From the NCBI GenBank assembly GCA_937919655.1, contig CALFPJ010000015.1, positions 62,001 through 126,000 of the forward strand: a DNA stretch of 64,000 nt, read 5' to 3'. The notes under the pieces are model-generated. The model was not told the DNA's origin, searched no databases, and worked only from the letters and a program-made list of their open reading frames with translations. Position 1 is the stretch's first letter. Each line of letters begins with the position of its first letter. Positions 1 through 8,893 of the stretch are shown here, in pieces. The position numbers and the translations under genes were made by a program. Origin of the DNA: an uncultured Gemmatimonadales bacterium (GTDB taxonomy: Bacteria; Gemmatimonadota; Gemmatimonadetes; Longimicrobiales; Gaopeijiaceae).

Positions 1-745
1 CGACGTCGTCGCGTTCCTCTTCCTCGCCGAGTTCCTTCTGAATCGCCTTGAGCTGTTCGCGAAGAAGCATCTCCCGCTGCCGCTCGCCAAGCTCGGACTG
101 AACCTTGGCTTGAATGTCTTCCTGAGCATCGATACGAGCGAGTTCCCGCTCGACCGCAACCAGACACGCACGCATACGGTCTTCGTCGTCGAGCATCTCC
201 AACAGATCCTGCTTCTGCTGGGTCTCGAGTTCCAGGTAGAACCCCACCAGGTCGGCGAACGGACCCGGTTCGCCCACACCCTGAATGAGTTGGTTCAGCG
301 CCTCAGCGGGCACCCCCCTGCGTGTGCCCAACTCAGCCGCCCGATCTCGTAATTCGCGATCGAGCGCCTGGAACGCGGGGTCGGTTGCATTGCGCGGTTC
401 TTGACGTTTTAGGTCAAGAAGCACCGCGTGCAACATCGACTCACCCTCATCGTGATACGACAGCGCCTGAGCGCGGCCTTCACCCTGCACTAGGAGCTGC
501 ACACCCCCGCGCACACGATGCGTCTGAATGATCCGGACCACGGTACCCACATTGTACAGGTACTCGGGTAGGGCATCGTCCACATTTTCACGTTGCGCCA
601 CGGCAAACATCCGTCGATCCCCGTCCAACGCCCGTTGCACTGCTTCCACCGTTCCAGGGCGCCCCGCGGAGATGGGCACCGCCACGCCCGGGTACACGAC
701 TGTGTCCCGAAGCGGAAGCACTGGAAGCGTAAAACGCTCGCCCAT
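1..745 (-). CDS. lon: Lon protease, N-terminal part (runs off window)
   Basis: ATP-dependent cytosolic serine protease that degrades misfolded and regulatory proteins. Only the first 248 codons are in the window; the AAA and protease domains lie beyond base 1. The start is the ATG at 745-743, preceded on the minus strand by a purine-rich AGAGAGGA ribosome site. The protein opens with FTLPVLPLRDTVVYPG, the classical Lon substrate-recognition domain, and runs into the helical segment REQLKAIQKELGEEEE at the window edge, which is nearly the family consensus. The identification is firm although the catalytic Ser-Lys dyad cannot be seen. Confidence 0.95.
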   Translation of the reverse strand, partial: MGERFTLPVLPLRDTVVYPGVAVPISAGRPGTVEAVQRALDGDRRMFAVAQRENVDDALPEYLYNVGTVVRIIQTHRVRGGVQLLVQGEGRAQALSYHDEGESMLHAVLLDLKRQEPRNATDPAFQALDRELRDRAAELGTRRGVPAEALNQLIQGVGEPGPFADLVGFYLELETQQKQDLLEMLDDEDRMRACLVAVERELARIDAQEDIQAKVQSELGERQREMLLREQLKAIQKELGEEEERDDV

Positions 746-764
746 TAAGTCCTCTCTCTTTTCG

Positions 765-783
765 CCCCCGTCATCGACGGGGG
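765..783 (-). promoter_or_regulatory. Perfect hairpin in the lon leader
   Basis: Eight base pairs (CCCCCGTC / GACGGGGG) close a three-base loop about 10 bases upstream of the lon ribosome-binding site. No T-run follows in either direction, so it does not look like a terminator. It could shape lon mRNA stability or translation. It does not match the CIRCE operator. The function is inferred from position only. Confidence 0.4.
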
Positions 784-1005
784 ACATCTCTTTATCAGTC
801 AGCGTCGTCACTCCGGCGCTCTTCGTTAACTAGGAGGTGCATGATCCTTGCCACAGCAAACCGTACGTTTCGTGCCTCGATCGCATGAAAGCCTGCCAAT
901 GTGGCGGCCGACCGAGGATTCGGCGCGCCACTTTTTCCCTTCGGCACCGCAAGTTAGCTTGGCACCTCGTTACTCCTGGCGCCACTGGGCGGGGATGGAA
1001 TCCAT

Positions 1006-1644
1006 ATGAGCGAACTGCTCGACGGTATCACTTGGTTCCGTGGCTCGTCCTTGCGTATTCGACGGATGGGCCTCGAGATCCACGTGGACCCCATTCACGT
1101 GACCGATAATTCGAAGGCTGACTTCGTCCTGCTCACGCACCCTCATTACGACAATTTTTCTGAGAATGACATCGAGCGGGTCCGCACATCGGAGACGATC
1201 ATCATTGCGCCTGCCTCCATGAAACATCAGTTGGCTGACGCAGATCACTTCATGCGCCCCGGGGATATGCTGCAGATCGAGGGCTTCGATGTTCTGGCCG
1301 TCCCCGCTCATAACGTGGACAAGAAGTTCCACACGCCAGAACATGGCTGGCTCGGTTACGTGTTCACGATCGGTGACACCACGTACTACCACGCGGGAGA
1401 CACCGACTTTCTTCCGGCGATGTTTGGCATCCGCTGCGATGTGGCGTTCCTGCCCTGCGGCGGTCACTACACCATGGGAGTCGAGGACGCAGCCCGTGCA
1501 GGAGAGGCATGTGGCGCATCGACGATCGTCCCGATCCATTGGGGCGACGCTCATGAAGACAAACAAGACGTCGAGAGACTCAAAGATCTCTTCTCGGGAG
1601 ACGTCGTCATACTCGATAGGGCGGGTGATGCCCGCTCGTCGTGA
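1006..1644 (+). CDS. MBL-fold metal-dependent hydrolase
   Basis: A 212-residue cytosolic metallo-beta-lactamase-fold hydrolase of the small UlaG/UPF0173-like kind. The metal-ligand motif reads THPHYDN at residues 44-50, so the usual second His after Asp (HxHxDH) is replaced by Asn; HAGDTD at 129-134 and IHWGD at 177-181 supply later ligands. There is no signal peptide. The ATG at 1006 follows a GGGGATGGA purine tract. It is divergent from lon and followed after 33 bases by a gamma-glutamyltransferase gene. The substrate cannot be read from sequence; relatives act on phosphoesters or lactones. Confidence 0.8.
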   Translation: MSELLDGITWFRGSSLRIRRMGLEIHVDPIHVTDNSKADFVLLTHPHYDNFSENDIERVRTSETIIIAPASMKHQLADADHFMRPGDMLQIEGFDVLAVPAHNVDKKFHTPEHGWLGYVFTIGDTTYYHAGDTDFLPAMFGIRCDVAFLPCGGHYTMGVEDAARAGEACGASTIVPIHWGDAHEDKQDVERLKDLFSGDVVILDRAGDARSS

Positions 1645-1677
1645 CCACCTCCATGTAGTGAAAGGCAAGGCGGACCT

Positions 1678-3345
1678 ATGCGAACCTTCTCGGCACTCCT
1701 GTCGCTCTCTCTCGCCCTTTGGGCCCAGCCCGCGGCGGCCCAGATGACCGGACCCGTCACCAGCCCGGCCACCACCTCGGGGCGCTCGACGGTGTATTCC
1801 CCGCGCGGGACTGCCGCCACGAGTCATCCGCTCGCTACCGGGGCCGCTTTGAAGGTGTTGGAGGCCGGAGGCAACGCCATCGATGCTGCGGTCGCTGCTG
1901 CTGCGGTCCTCAACGTGGTCGAGCCGCATATGACCGGGGCCGGCGGGGACATGTTCGCCATTCTTTGGTCAGCCTCGGAGGGCCGACTGATCGGGCTCGA
2001 TGCCAGTGGCAAGTCCGGATCCAAGACAGACCGTGCCGCGCTCGTCGCCGCCGGCCAAGAGCGCGTGCCCGGAAGCGGTGCGGCATCCGTCACGGTTCCG
2101 GGCGCGTTATCCGGCTGGAACGCACTTATCGAGAACTACGGCACCATCTCTTTGGCCGACGCGCTAGGCTCAGCCATTCGCATTGCCGAGGAAGGCTTCC
2201 CTGTGAGCCCCATCATTGCGCAGGACTGGGCTGGATCAGCCGCCGGACTGCGGCGCAACGCGGGTGCAGCGGCCACGTTTTTGATTGACGGCGAAGCCCC
2301 GAAGGCGGGTCAGTGGTTCAGAAATCCCGATTTGGCTCGCACCTTCACCAGGGTTGCGGAGCAGGGCATCGAGACCTTCTACGGGGGCGAACTCGGCCGT
2401 GAGATAGTCGCCGGACTCGACGAGTTGGGTGGCTACATCACCATCGAAGACCTGGCGAACCACCAGTACCGCTGGGTAGAGCCGATGAGCGTCGATTACA
2501 AGGGATACACGCTCTACGAACTTCCGCCGGCCGGTCAGGGCATCGCCGCATTGCAGATCCTCAAGATGATGGAGGGCGTTGACCTGAAGGGAATGGGGCA
2601 CAACAGCGCCGACTATTTCCACGCTCTGATTGAGGCCAAGAAACTGGCCGACGCCGACCTGACGAGGTACATCGCCGACCCGGCTCACATGGACGTGCAA
2701 CCCCAGGCCCTGCTCGACGACGCATACCTCGCAGGGCGCGCACGGCTTATCGATCCGAAACACGCCGCTGATCGTCCGGGTCCAGGGCACCTCATCACCG
2801 ACTCTGAGACGGTCTACCTCACGGTGGCAGATCAGTACGGCAACATGATCTCCTTCATCAACTCGGTCTACGGTTACTTCGGGTCCCGGGTCGTCGTGCC
2901 CGGAACCGGCTTAGTTCTGCAGAATAGGGGATCGGGATTCACCATGGAAGAGGGCCACCCCAACCAAATCGCCCCAAACAAGAGCCCATTCCACACCATC
3001 ATCCCGGCTTTTGTCACGAAAGATGGAGCTCCCTGGCTGTCCTTCGGCGTCATGGGCGGTTCCATGCAGCCACAGGGCCATGTTCAGGTCATGCTCAACA
3101 TGGTCGAGTTCGGCATGGACCCGCAGGAGGCGATCGACGCCGCCCGCTTCCGGCACTTCTCGGGGACCACGGTGGCCATCGAGAACCTCGACCCGGCCGT
3201 AGGTGCCCAACTCGTGAGCCTCGGACACGAGTTGCGCGATCCTGAGGGGGTCGCCTTCGGTGGAGGTCAGGCGATCCTCAAATTGCCACGTGGTTGGGCT
3301 GCAGCTTCGGATCCGAGAAAAGATGGAATGGCCGCGGGTCACTGA
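1678..3345 (+). CDS. ggt: Gamma-glutamyltransferase, secreted
   Basis: Periplasmic Ntn-hydrolase of 555 residues that hydrolyses or transfers the gamma-glutamyl group of glutathione and related amides. A signal peptide (residues 1-21, ending AAAQ) precedes the GGT domain. Family landmarks are GGNAIDAAVA near 64-73, EPHMTGAGGDMF near 82-93, and SVYGYFGS near 396-403. Autocleavage should occur before Thr378 in ETVYLTVAD. The second threonine and histidine of the classical TTHY motif are V and Y here, a change common in GGT-like acylases, so the true acyl preference may differ from glutathione. The next lipoprotein gene overlaps the 3' end. Confidence 0.9.
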   Translation: MRTFSALLSLSLALWAQPAAAQMTGPVTSPATTSGRSTVYSPRGTAATSHPLATGAALKVLEAGGNAIDAAVAAAAVLNVVEPHMTGAGGDMFAILWSASEGRLIGLDASGKSGSKTDRAALVAAGQERVPGSGAASVTVPGALSGWNALIENYGTISLADALGSAIRIAEEGFPVSPIIAQDWAGSAAGLRRNAGAAATFLIDGEAPKAGQWFRNPDLARTFTRVAEQGIETFYGGELGREIVAGLDELGGYITIEDLANHQYRWVEPMSVDYKGYTLYELPPAGQGIAALQILKMMEGVDLKGMGHNSADYFHALIEAKKLADADLTRYIADPAHMDVQPQALLDDAYLAGRARLIDPKHAADRPGPGHLITDSETVYLTVADQYGNMISFINSVYGYFGSRVVVPGTGLVLQNRGSGFTMEEGHPNQIAPNKSPFHTIIPAFVTKDGAPWLSFGVMGGSMQPQGHVQVMLNMVEFGMDPQEAIDAARFRHFSGTTVAIENLDPAVGAQLVSLGHELRDPEGVAFGGGQAILKLPRGWAAASDPRKDGMAAGH

Positions 3346-4186
3346 CCTCAAGGGGCTTTGGGCGTCGCTACTGTGGGCCCCAGTTCTACTTTCGCTAGCC
3401 TGTAACGGTGACGCGGTAACGCCGCCTCGGATAATCGTGGCAGGCGACGCGGAGGGACCGCTCCCGCCGTGCTTTGGCGTCTATTGTGACCTGATCGCGC
3501 TCGAGCGCTACGGCATGGACCCGTTCTACAGGAAGATCGTCGTCACGCACCTGATTCCGGTCGTAGGGTCACACCAAGTTCAAGACGGAGCCTTCAAACT
3601 CGCGGTTCAGATTGCGGACTCCATGATCGGAGACCGACCGCAGTGGTGGGGATTCCTCGTCGAGGCGGGGGCGTTCCTGGCCATCATGTCCGTCAATGAA
3701 GTCACCACGGATATTCCGGAGCACAAATTCCTATCCAACGACCCAAGGACGGACTGGGACACCCGCGCACGGGGACTAGGTGCGACCCCGTCGAACCCCA
3801 TCACAACCGTCGGCGAAGAGAACCTCCTGTGCTTACCCAATGACGTATACCTAGGTGAAAGGATCTTGGTGCACGAATTCGCCCACAGCATCCACCGGCT
3901 GATCATTAACCAGGTCGCATCGACCTTCGAGGCGGAACTCGAAGCCACCTATCAAATGGCCCGAGGGGAAGGCCTCTGGGTCGACACGTACGCCGACGAG
4001 AATCGATTCGAGTATTGGGCGGAAGGAGTACAGTCATGGTTCAACGCGAACCAGTCGGCTCAGGCCGGCATCCACAACGATGTCAACACGCGCGACGAAC
4101 TACTCGACTACGACCCGCGGCTTCACGCACTGATCGCGGAGTATTTCCCAGAGACGTCTTGGTCACCTACCTGCCCGTCAGGCTGA
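3323..4186 (+). CDS. HExxH zinc-metalloprotease-like lipoprotein
   Basis: Predicted 287-residue lipoprotein. The ATG at 3323 lies inside the end of ggt and gives a signal sequence with lipobox LLSLAC (Cys27); longer in-frame starts would spoil the signal. HEFAH at residues 184-188 is a zinc-protease helix, and EYWAEGVQ at 230-237 may give the third glutamate ligand, the gluzincin pattern. I do not recognise a named family. Overlap with ggt by 23 bases suggests co-translation. The substrate is unknown; a role in peptide turnover together with GGT is inference. Confidence 0.7.
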   Translation: MEWPRVTDLKGLWASLLWAPVLLSLACNGDAVTPPRIIVAGDAEGPLPPCFGVYCDLIALERYGMDPFYRKIVVTHLIPVVGSHQVQDGAFKLAVQIADSMIGDRPQWWGFLVEAGAFLAIMSVNEVTTDIPEHKFLSNDPRTDWDTRARGLGATPSNPITTVGEENLLCLPNDVYLGERILVHEFAHSIHRLIINQVASTFEAELEATYQMARGEGLWVDTYADENRFEYWAEGVQSWFNANQSAQAGIHNDVNTRDELLDYDPRLHALIAEYFPETSWSPTCPSG

Positions 4187-4201
4187 GTGGACAGGGGTGC
4201 C

Positions 4202-4381
4202 ATGGGCGCGGTCTTCACCGATGCGATGATTGATGCGTATGTACTGCAGACCGATCCGGACTTCCGAGCCCGCATCGACTTCATGGCGAAAGTGAAAGCG
4301 CTGGACTGGCTTCGCGACGCTCACATGCGGGGCACCCACTTCGACCAACATCACCGTTGGCTCCAGAACGCCTTTTCCTAA
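4202..4381 (+). CDS. Small hypothetical protein
   Basis: A 59-residue ORF between a metalloprotease gene and a Nudix gene. The ATG at 4202 is used; an in-frame GTG at 4187 directly abuts the previous stop and is an alternative. The product is soluble, rich in aromatic and charged residues (DFMAKVKALDWLRDAHMR), with no membrane segment. No family recognised. Tight spacing on both sides is the main support for its being real. Confidence 0.45.
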   Translation: MGAVFTDAMIDAYVLQTDPDFRARIDFMAKVKALDWLRDAHMRGTHFDQHHRWLQNAFS

Positions 4382-4387
4382 GCCACT

Positions 4388-5260
4388 ATGACCGACTCCA
4401 ATTTCGTGATTCCATTCGATCGCCTGCCGCCCAACTTCGCGGAGAGCCTCGAGAACCCTCCGGAGCACCCAGCCCCTGCCCAGCCGGCGGCGACCATCGT
4501 GCTACTTCGGGACGGAGAAAAGGGAATGGAGGTCCTGCTCATGCGCAGGAGTCGAAGCTCCGGCTTCGTGCCAGGCGCGTATGTGTTCCCGGGAGGCAGG
4601 GTCGACGCATCGGATGCCACGCCAGATCTCATTGAGCGCGTCGACGACCTGTCCGCAGACAACGCTGCGAGTCGCCTAGATCTAGAAGATGCGTCGCCCC
4701 CGGCCATCGCATACTACCTGGCCGCGCTGCGCGAGGCCTTTGAGGAGACGGGCATCTTGGTTGCCCATACCGCGGACGGCTCCGCCCCTCAGACGGCTGC
4801 AGAAAGCACGGACGTCGACGTGCTCCGCGACGAACTCATGGATGACCGCGTCTCGTTCGCGGAGGTACTGGACCGCTTGGGCTGCAGAATCGACGGCGCC
4901 TCCATTGAGTATCTGGCCCACTGGATCACACCCAGACCGGAGCCGCGTCGGTATGACACCCGCTTCTTCGCGGCTAAGGTGCGCGCCGGTGCCATGCCAA
5001 TCGTGGACCCGCGCGAGATGACCGACGCGGTTTGGATTACCCCGGGGGGTGCTCTGGAGCGGCACGAACAAGGTGACCTCCCCATGGTCTTTCCGACGAT
5101 CATGACACTCGAGCAACTGAGCGCGCACACCTCGACGTCGGATGCCCTCACGGAGCTGAGTCAACGCGCTGTGCGCACCATCATGCCAACCCTCGTCGTC
5201 ACACCGACAGGCGTCGCTATGGACCTGAACGAAGCAGGCTCCGGCGAGTCGCCGTCGTGA
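4388..5260 (+). CDS. Nudix hydrolase, NUDT19-like
   Basis: A 290-residue cytosolic Nudix hydrolase. The Nudix box is split: GG at residues 69-70 in AYVFPGGRVD, then about 45 residues later REAFEETGIL at 115-124, which supplies the catalytic glutamates. This long insertion between the two halves is characteristic of the NUDT19/RP2p branch, whose studied members hydrolyse CoA esters; that substrate is inferred. The stop overlaps the next gene's start as GTGA, so the amidohydrolase is translationally coupled. Confidence 0.85.
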   Translation: MTDSNFVIPFDRLPPNFAESLENPPEHPAPAQPAATIVLLRDGEKGMEVLLMRRSRSSGFVPGAYVFPGGRVDASDATPDLIERVDDLSADNAASRLDLEDASPPAIAYYLAALREAFEETGILVAHTADGSAPQTAAESTDVDVLRDELMDDRVSFAEVLDRLGCRIDGASIEYLAHWITPRPEPRRYDTRFFAAKVRAGAMPIVDPREMTDAVWITPGGALERHEQGDLPMVFPTIMTLEQLSAHTSTSDALTELSQRAVRTIMPTLVVTPTGVAMDLNEAGSGESPS

Positions 5261-7134
5261 TAGCGCATAATCTGCGACCACGGCGCACACTAAAGCTGCG
5301 CGTGGGTCAACGCTCACAGCCGGTGAGGTTGTTTCTGCACATGCTGCTGCTTGCCGCGCCTCTCGTGTGGATACCCGCGGTCGGCTCCGCACAGGAAGAG
5401 CAGTCCGATGGCGCACCCCTGGAGCTGATTCACGGCTTCACACTCATAGACGGAACCGGTCGCGCACCCGTGCCCGACGCCGCCCTCGCGATCCGAGGTC
5501 ACATGATTATGGCGGTCGGGACACGCGCTGAGCTGCAGGCCCAATGGGCCAACGAGCCCAACCTCATCTCCGTGGATCTTGGTGGCGGGTATGTCACCCC
5601 TGGGCTCATCGATGCGCACGTGCACCTTGCGACCGCACCTAACCGCCCTCAGGCAGAGGTCGAGCTGAAGCGCATGTTGTATGCAGGGATCACAACGGTT
5701 CGAGATATGGCGGGTGATGGGCGGGCGTTGGCGTCGCTGGCCCGTGACTCCCGCCTCGGGGAGATCACCTCCCCAGACATCTACTATTCGGCGCTCATGG
5801 CTGGTCCGTCATTCCTCGCCGACCCCCGCCCTCAGGCATCTGCGGTAGGTGTCGAGCCAGGCACGGCCCCTTGGATGCAACCGATCAGCCCCGAAACAGA
5901 CATGGTGGAGGCGGTGGCCAGAGCAAAGGGCACCTACGCACAGGGAATCAAGATCTACGCGAATCTCCCTCCGGCGGAGGTGAACCGCATTGCCGACGAG
6001 GCCCACCGACAGGGCATGCCCGTCTGGGCTCACTCCATGGTCTTCCCCACACGGCCCCTTGAGGTCGTGCGTGCTGGGGCGGACGTCGTGTCACACGTGT
6101 GCCGGTTGGCTTGGGAGGCCATGGCGGATGCGCCCAGTGAGTACCATCACCAGAGGCGACCCGACTTCGACAAGATGACCACTGACGCGCCCGTGTTCAC
6201 GGAGATCTTCGAGGAGATGAAGGCGCGAGGCACGATCCTCGATGCGACCCTCGCCCTGTACGGGGTGTTGGGCGCTGCGAGGGAAGCTCGGGCAGCCTCG
6301 ACTCAGGGCGAACAGACGGGCCCGCCCGCCGAATGCGACACCGACTTCGCCCGGGCCCTGGTTCGCCGGGCTAATGCGATGGGGGTGTCTATCGCGGCCG
6401 GCACGGACTTCGGAACGGATCGGAACGATCCGTTCCCGGCACTCAACCTGGAGCTTGAGGAATTGGTGGCCTTCGGCGGCCTGACTCCTGCGGACGCGAT
6501 CAGGTCCGCGACCAGTGTCGCCGCACGCGCGATTGGGATCGATCAAAGTGTGGGGACACTCGAAGCTGGAAAGGACGTGAACTTCGTCCTTTTGGACCGA
6601 GACCCGACCGCCGATATCAAAAACCTGCGGTCGGTGAGGGAGGTATGGAAGCACGCCGCACGCTTCCATCGTGGCGACTTCAGGAACCCGGGGTCTGTGA
6701 TGGCCCGACCCGGCGGTGCGGGGGCGTTCGATACGTCGACCCCCGAGGCGCTCCTCGATTCATGGATCGCCTTGTGGGCGAGCTACGACTTGGACCGCGT
6801 CGGCGAACTCTTCCTCAATGACGAGCGACTCACCTACTTCTCGTCTGAGTACGAAGGCGTGATCGAAGGCTTCCCGGCGATCATCGAACACCACGCAGGC
6901 TTCGGCTTCGTGAGTGGCGGCGTCGCCCCTACTAGTGAACTGTGGGTGGATGGCGCAGAGATCCGTGAATTCGGCGAGACCGCGATCGTTGGCGGGGTCT
7001 GGTACTTTGGCGACAGGGCCGATCCGGCCGCGGCCGGCCGGGGGGCCATGACGATCGTCCTGTTGCGCACACCGGACGGGTACCGGATTTTCCACATGCA
7101 CTTCGGGAACTACGAGCCGGGGTTGGACTCGTAA
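5257..7134 (+). CDS. Secreted amidohydrolase with C-terminal NTF2-like domain
   Basis: A 625-residue secreted metallo-dependent amidohydrolase. The GTG start overlaps the Nudix stop. A signal peptide follows a basic N-terminus (cleavage near VGSAQEE). TPGLIDAHVHL near 114-124 carries the HxH metal pair; KIYANLP near 234 supplies the lysine region, and AAGTDFGTD the last aspartate. SVGTLEAGKDVNFVLLDRDP is the usual amidohydrolase C-terminal strand. After residue about 480 comes an extra SnoaL/NTF2-like domain, an uncommon fusion. Relatives include imidazolonepropionase-like and prolidase-like enzymes; the substrate is unknown. Confidence 0.85.
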   Translation: MIAHNLRPRRTLKLRVGQRSQPVRLFLHMLLLAAPLVWIPAVGSAQEEQSDGAPLELIHGFTLIDGTGRAPVPDAALAIRGHMIMAVGTRAELQAQWANEPNLISVDLGGGYVTPGLIDAHVHLATAPNRPQAEVELKRMLYAGITTVRDMAGDGRALASLARDSRLGEITSPDIYYSALMAGPSFLADPRPQASAVGVEPGTAPWMQPISPETDMVEAVARAKGTYAQGIKIYANLPPAEVNRIADEAHRQGMPVWAHSMVFPTRPLEVVRAGADVVSHVCRLAWEAMADAPSEYHHQRRPDFDKMTTDAPVFTEIFEEMKARGTILDATLALYGVLGAAREARAASTQGEQTGPPAECDTDFARALVRRANAMGVSIAAGTDFGTDRNDPFPALNLELEELVAFGGLTPADAIRSATSVAARAIGIDQSVGTLEAGKDVNFVLLDRDPTADIKNLRSVREVWKHAARFHRGDFRNPGSVMARPGGAGAFDTSTPEALLDSWIALWASYDLDRVGELFLNDERLTYFSSEYEGVIEGFPAIIEHHAGFGFVSGGVAPTSELWVDGAEIREFGETAIVGGVWYFGDRADPAAAGRGAMTIVLLRTPDGYRIFHMHFGNYEPGLDS

Positions 7135-7147
7135 TGACAGGACATTC

Positions 7148-7903
7148 ATGGGCTTTTTGATTCGAAAACTCCTGACTGCGTTGGTCATGCCGCTGCCTGC
7201 GCTCCTCTTCGTAGGTCTCGTGGGCAGCGTATTGTGGGCCCGAGGGAAGCGCCCTCGCCTGGGCCAACTGATGGTCGCTCTGTCGCTGCTTGCGCTGGGG
7301 GCACTCTCCACCGATCCGGTCTCATATCGGTTGGCGCGAGCCCTCGAGCAGCAGTACCCCGCCTTCCCTGGTGATTCGGTGGCCTACGTCGTGGTACTCG
7401 GATCCGGGCACGACTCGGACCCGCTGTTTCCGCAGAGCGCCCGCCTGACCGAACAGGGCATGTATCGGGTCGCTGAGGGCGTCAGCATCGCGGTCGCGCA
7501 GCCTTGGACACAGTTGATCATGTCTGGCTACGGCGGCACCGATCCCGTCCCAAACGCCCAGGTTGCCGCAGAAACGGCGGTAGCGCTCGGCTTTCCGGAG
7601 GCCCGCATCATCACGGAGCCGCGCCCGAACAGCACGGCCCAGGAGGCCGAGTACCTGGAGCCCATGCTGCAGGGCCACGCTTTCGCCCTCGTGACGTCGG
7701 CGACGCATATACCGCGGGCGGTCGCTCTATTCCGGGCGCGTGGCCTTAGCCCAATTCCTGCGCCCACCGGCCATCTGGGAAAACGATCTTCCGGTGCGGG
7801 GCCAACCCGGTTTGTTCCGAGCGCCGGAGACCTGAGTCGGACGAGCGCCGTCTGGTACGAGTTCCTCGGGCGCGTGTGGTCGAAGGTTCGCGGTCTCTCA
7901 TAG
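7148..7903 (+). CDS. ElyC/SanA/YdcF-family (DUF218) membrane protein
   Basis: A 251-residue inner-membrane protein. Two N-terminal hydrophobic segments (about 8-30 and 38-53) are followed by a periplasmic DUF218 domain beginning AYVVVLGSG and containing the conserved EPRPNSTAQEA and VTSATHIPRA segments. E. coli ElyC, of this family, affects envelope and lipid-carrier homeostasis; the same role here is inference. It lies 13 bases after the amidohydrolase gene and is the last intact gene before a degraded region. It stops with TAG. Confidence 0.85.
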   Translation: MGFLIRKLLTALVMPLPALLFVGLVGSVLWARGKRPRLGQLMVALSLLALGALSTDPVSYRLARALEQQYPAFPGDSVAYVVVLGSGHDSDPLFPQSARLTEQGMYRVAEGVSIAVAQPWTQLIMSGYGGTDPVPNAQVAAETAVALGFPEARIITEPRPNSTAQEAEYLEPMLQGHAFALVTSATHIPRAVALFRARGLSPIPAPTGHLGKRSSGAGPTRFVPSAGDLSRTSAVWYEFLGRVWSKVRGLS

Positions 7904-7925
7904 ATCGGCCCCTGCGGAGCCCCGT

Positions 7926-8084
7926 CTACCGCATCAGCTCGTAGAGCCCGCGGGTCCCCTCTGAATCAGGGAATTCAAGAACCGCCTGGCCCGCAGTAAG
8001 ATCGAAGACACCACCCACGATGCCCTTGAGCACCGACCTCGTGTCCAGGGTCGGCCTCAGGTCGCGGGCCTCGTACAGGGAAGG
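7926..8084 (-). pseudogene. C-terminal remnant of a DUF1501 protein
   Basis: Minus-strand translation ends LYEARDLRPTLDTRSVLKG, then FPDSEGTRGLYELMR and a TAG stop. This matches the C-terminus of secreted DUF1501 (sulfatase-like fold) proteins. No body of the gene exists upstream; the reading frame dissolves beyond 8084. It is a scar of a deleted gene, convergent with the ElyC-like gene. Confidence 0.65.
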
Positions 8085-8112
8085 CTAAGAAAGCCCCGGC
8101 CAATCAGATACT

Positions 8113-8340
8113 ACGGCACTCTTCGCGACGTGCGGCCACGAGCGCCTGCTCGCATTCTCATGTAAGTCCCGGGGCATCTGTCCGTCACGGAATACGCGGC
8201 GCATAGCCGAGGTCGCCGCCTACATCGCCGATCACGTGCGGCACCAGCTTCCCGCCCGACAGTGGGTGCTAAGCCTACCGAAGCGGCTGCGCCCCTTCCT
8301 CGAGACGAACCCGGACGTCGCCAGCGCCGTCCTGCGCTGA
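8113..8340 (+). pseudogene. IS91-family transposase fragment
   Basis: In-frame translation gives CGHERLLAFSCKSRGICPS, then RQWVLSLPKRLRPFLE, and a stop at 8338. These are the zinc-binding segment and the conserved junction of IS91-type (Y2, rolling-circle) transposases. The fragment has no start, no catalytic tyrosines and no recognisable terminal sequence, so it is an inactive remnant. It is flanked on both sides by other gene fragments, as expected of an old insertion/deletion site. Confidence 0.75.
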
Positions 8341-8422
8341 AAGAGGATGTCGATCACGCCGCCCTCTTGGTCCATGGCCCGCCAGAGCGGGTCCAGCAGG
8401 CCGCCGTGGGCGTCGCCCCAGC

Positions 8423-8644
8423 GAGAAGCTGCCCTACTACGCCATCGCTCGGGTGGACCGGGTCGACGCTGGGTGGAGGGTGCACCTCCGCGGCGACACC
8501 TCTATCAACAGTTACATCGAATGGGGCATTACCAACATCGAGACCATGGACCAGCGCCCCACGACCTACCTGGCGTTCGCGAACGGGATCCTGTCCGAGG
8601 GAGCGAAGCTCCTCGGGAACTACAAGACACGCCAGTTGGCCTGA
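8423..8644 (+). pseudogene. Unidentified gene remnant
   Basis: An open stretch of 73 codons without a convincing start (EKLPYYAIARVDRVD ... IEWGITNIETMDQRP ... GNYKTRQLA) with natural-looking protein composition. I do not recognise the family. It begins abruptly after the transposase fragment and a short minus-strand open stretch at 8341-8421 (WGDAHGGLLDPLWRAMDQ), also unidentified. Probably the 3' end of a deleted gene. Confidence 0.4.
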
Positions 8645-8883
8645 TGCGTGGTGAGGAGTTGGATCAGGCGGATATACTGCGCGCGACGACGTCGGTGCCA
8701 GCCGGGGTGATGGGGTACGGTAGCGAGCTGGGGGCCATCCGGCCCGGCAATGCTGGCCGACCTCCTGCCTTCGGCGGGAACCCGCTCCAGGACATCAGCG
8801 CCGCCCGCGCCGTCCGGGGGGGCGTGGCGAACGGAGATATATATTCGATGGCGGACCTGATGGAACGGCCAGGTGGGGAGTGA
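8644..8883 (+). pseudogene. C-terminal remnant of an amidohydrolase
   Basis: Reads ADILRATTSVPAGVMGYGSE, LGAIRPGN, then GGNPLQDISAARAVR and ANGDIYSMADLMERP, the C-terminal beta-sandwich of imidazolonepropionase-like amidohydrolases. Between GN and FGG the expected MLADLL is readable only in the +1 frame, so the fragment carries a compensated insertion/deletion pair. No catalytic barrel is present. It is distinct from the intact amidohydrolase at 5257. Confidence 0.6.
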
Positions 8884-8893
8884 GGGCAAGGGC

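Noticed and set aside
790..840. CIRCE heat-shock operator upstream of lon
   Set aside because: Only a loose CACTC...GCTC resemblance; the nine-base inverted repeat of CIRCE is absent.
970..1929. A 319-codon minus-strand ORF
   Set aside because: It is the antisense shadow of the MBL-fold and GGT genes; composition is Arg/His-rich and no family resemblance.
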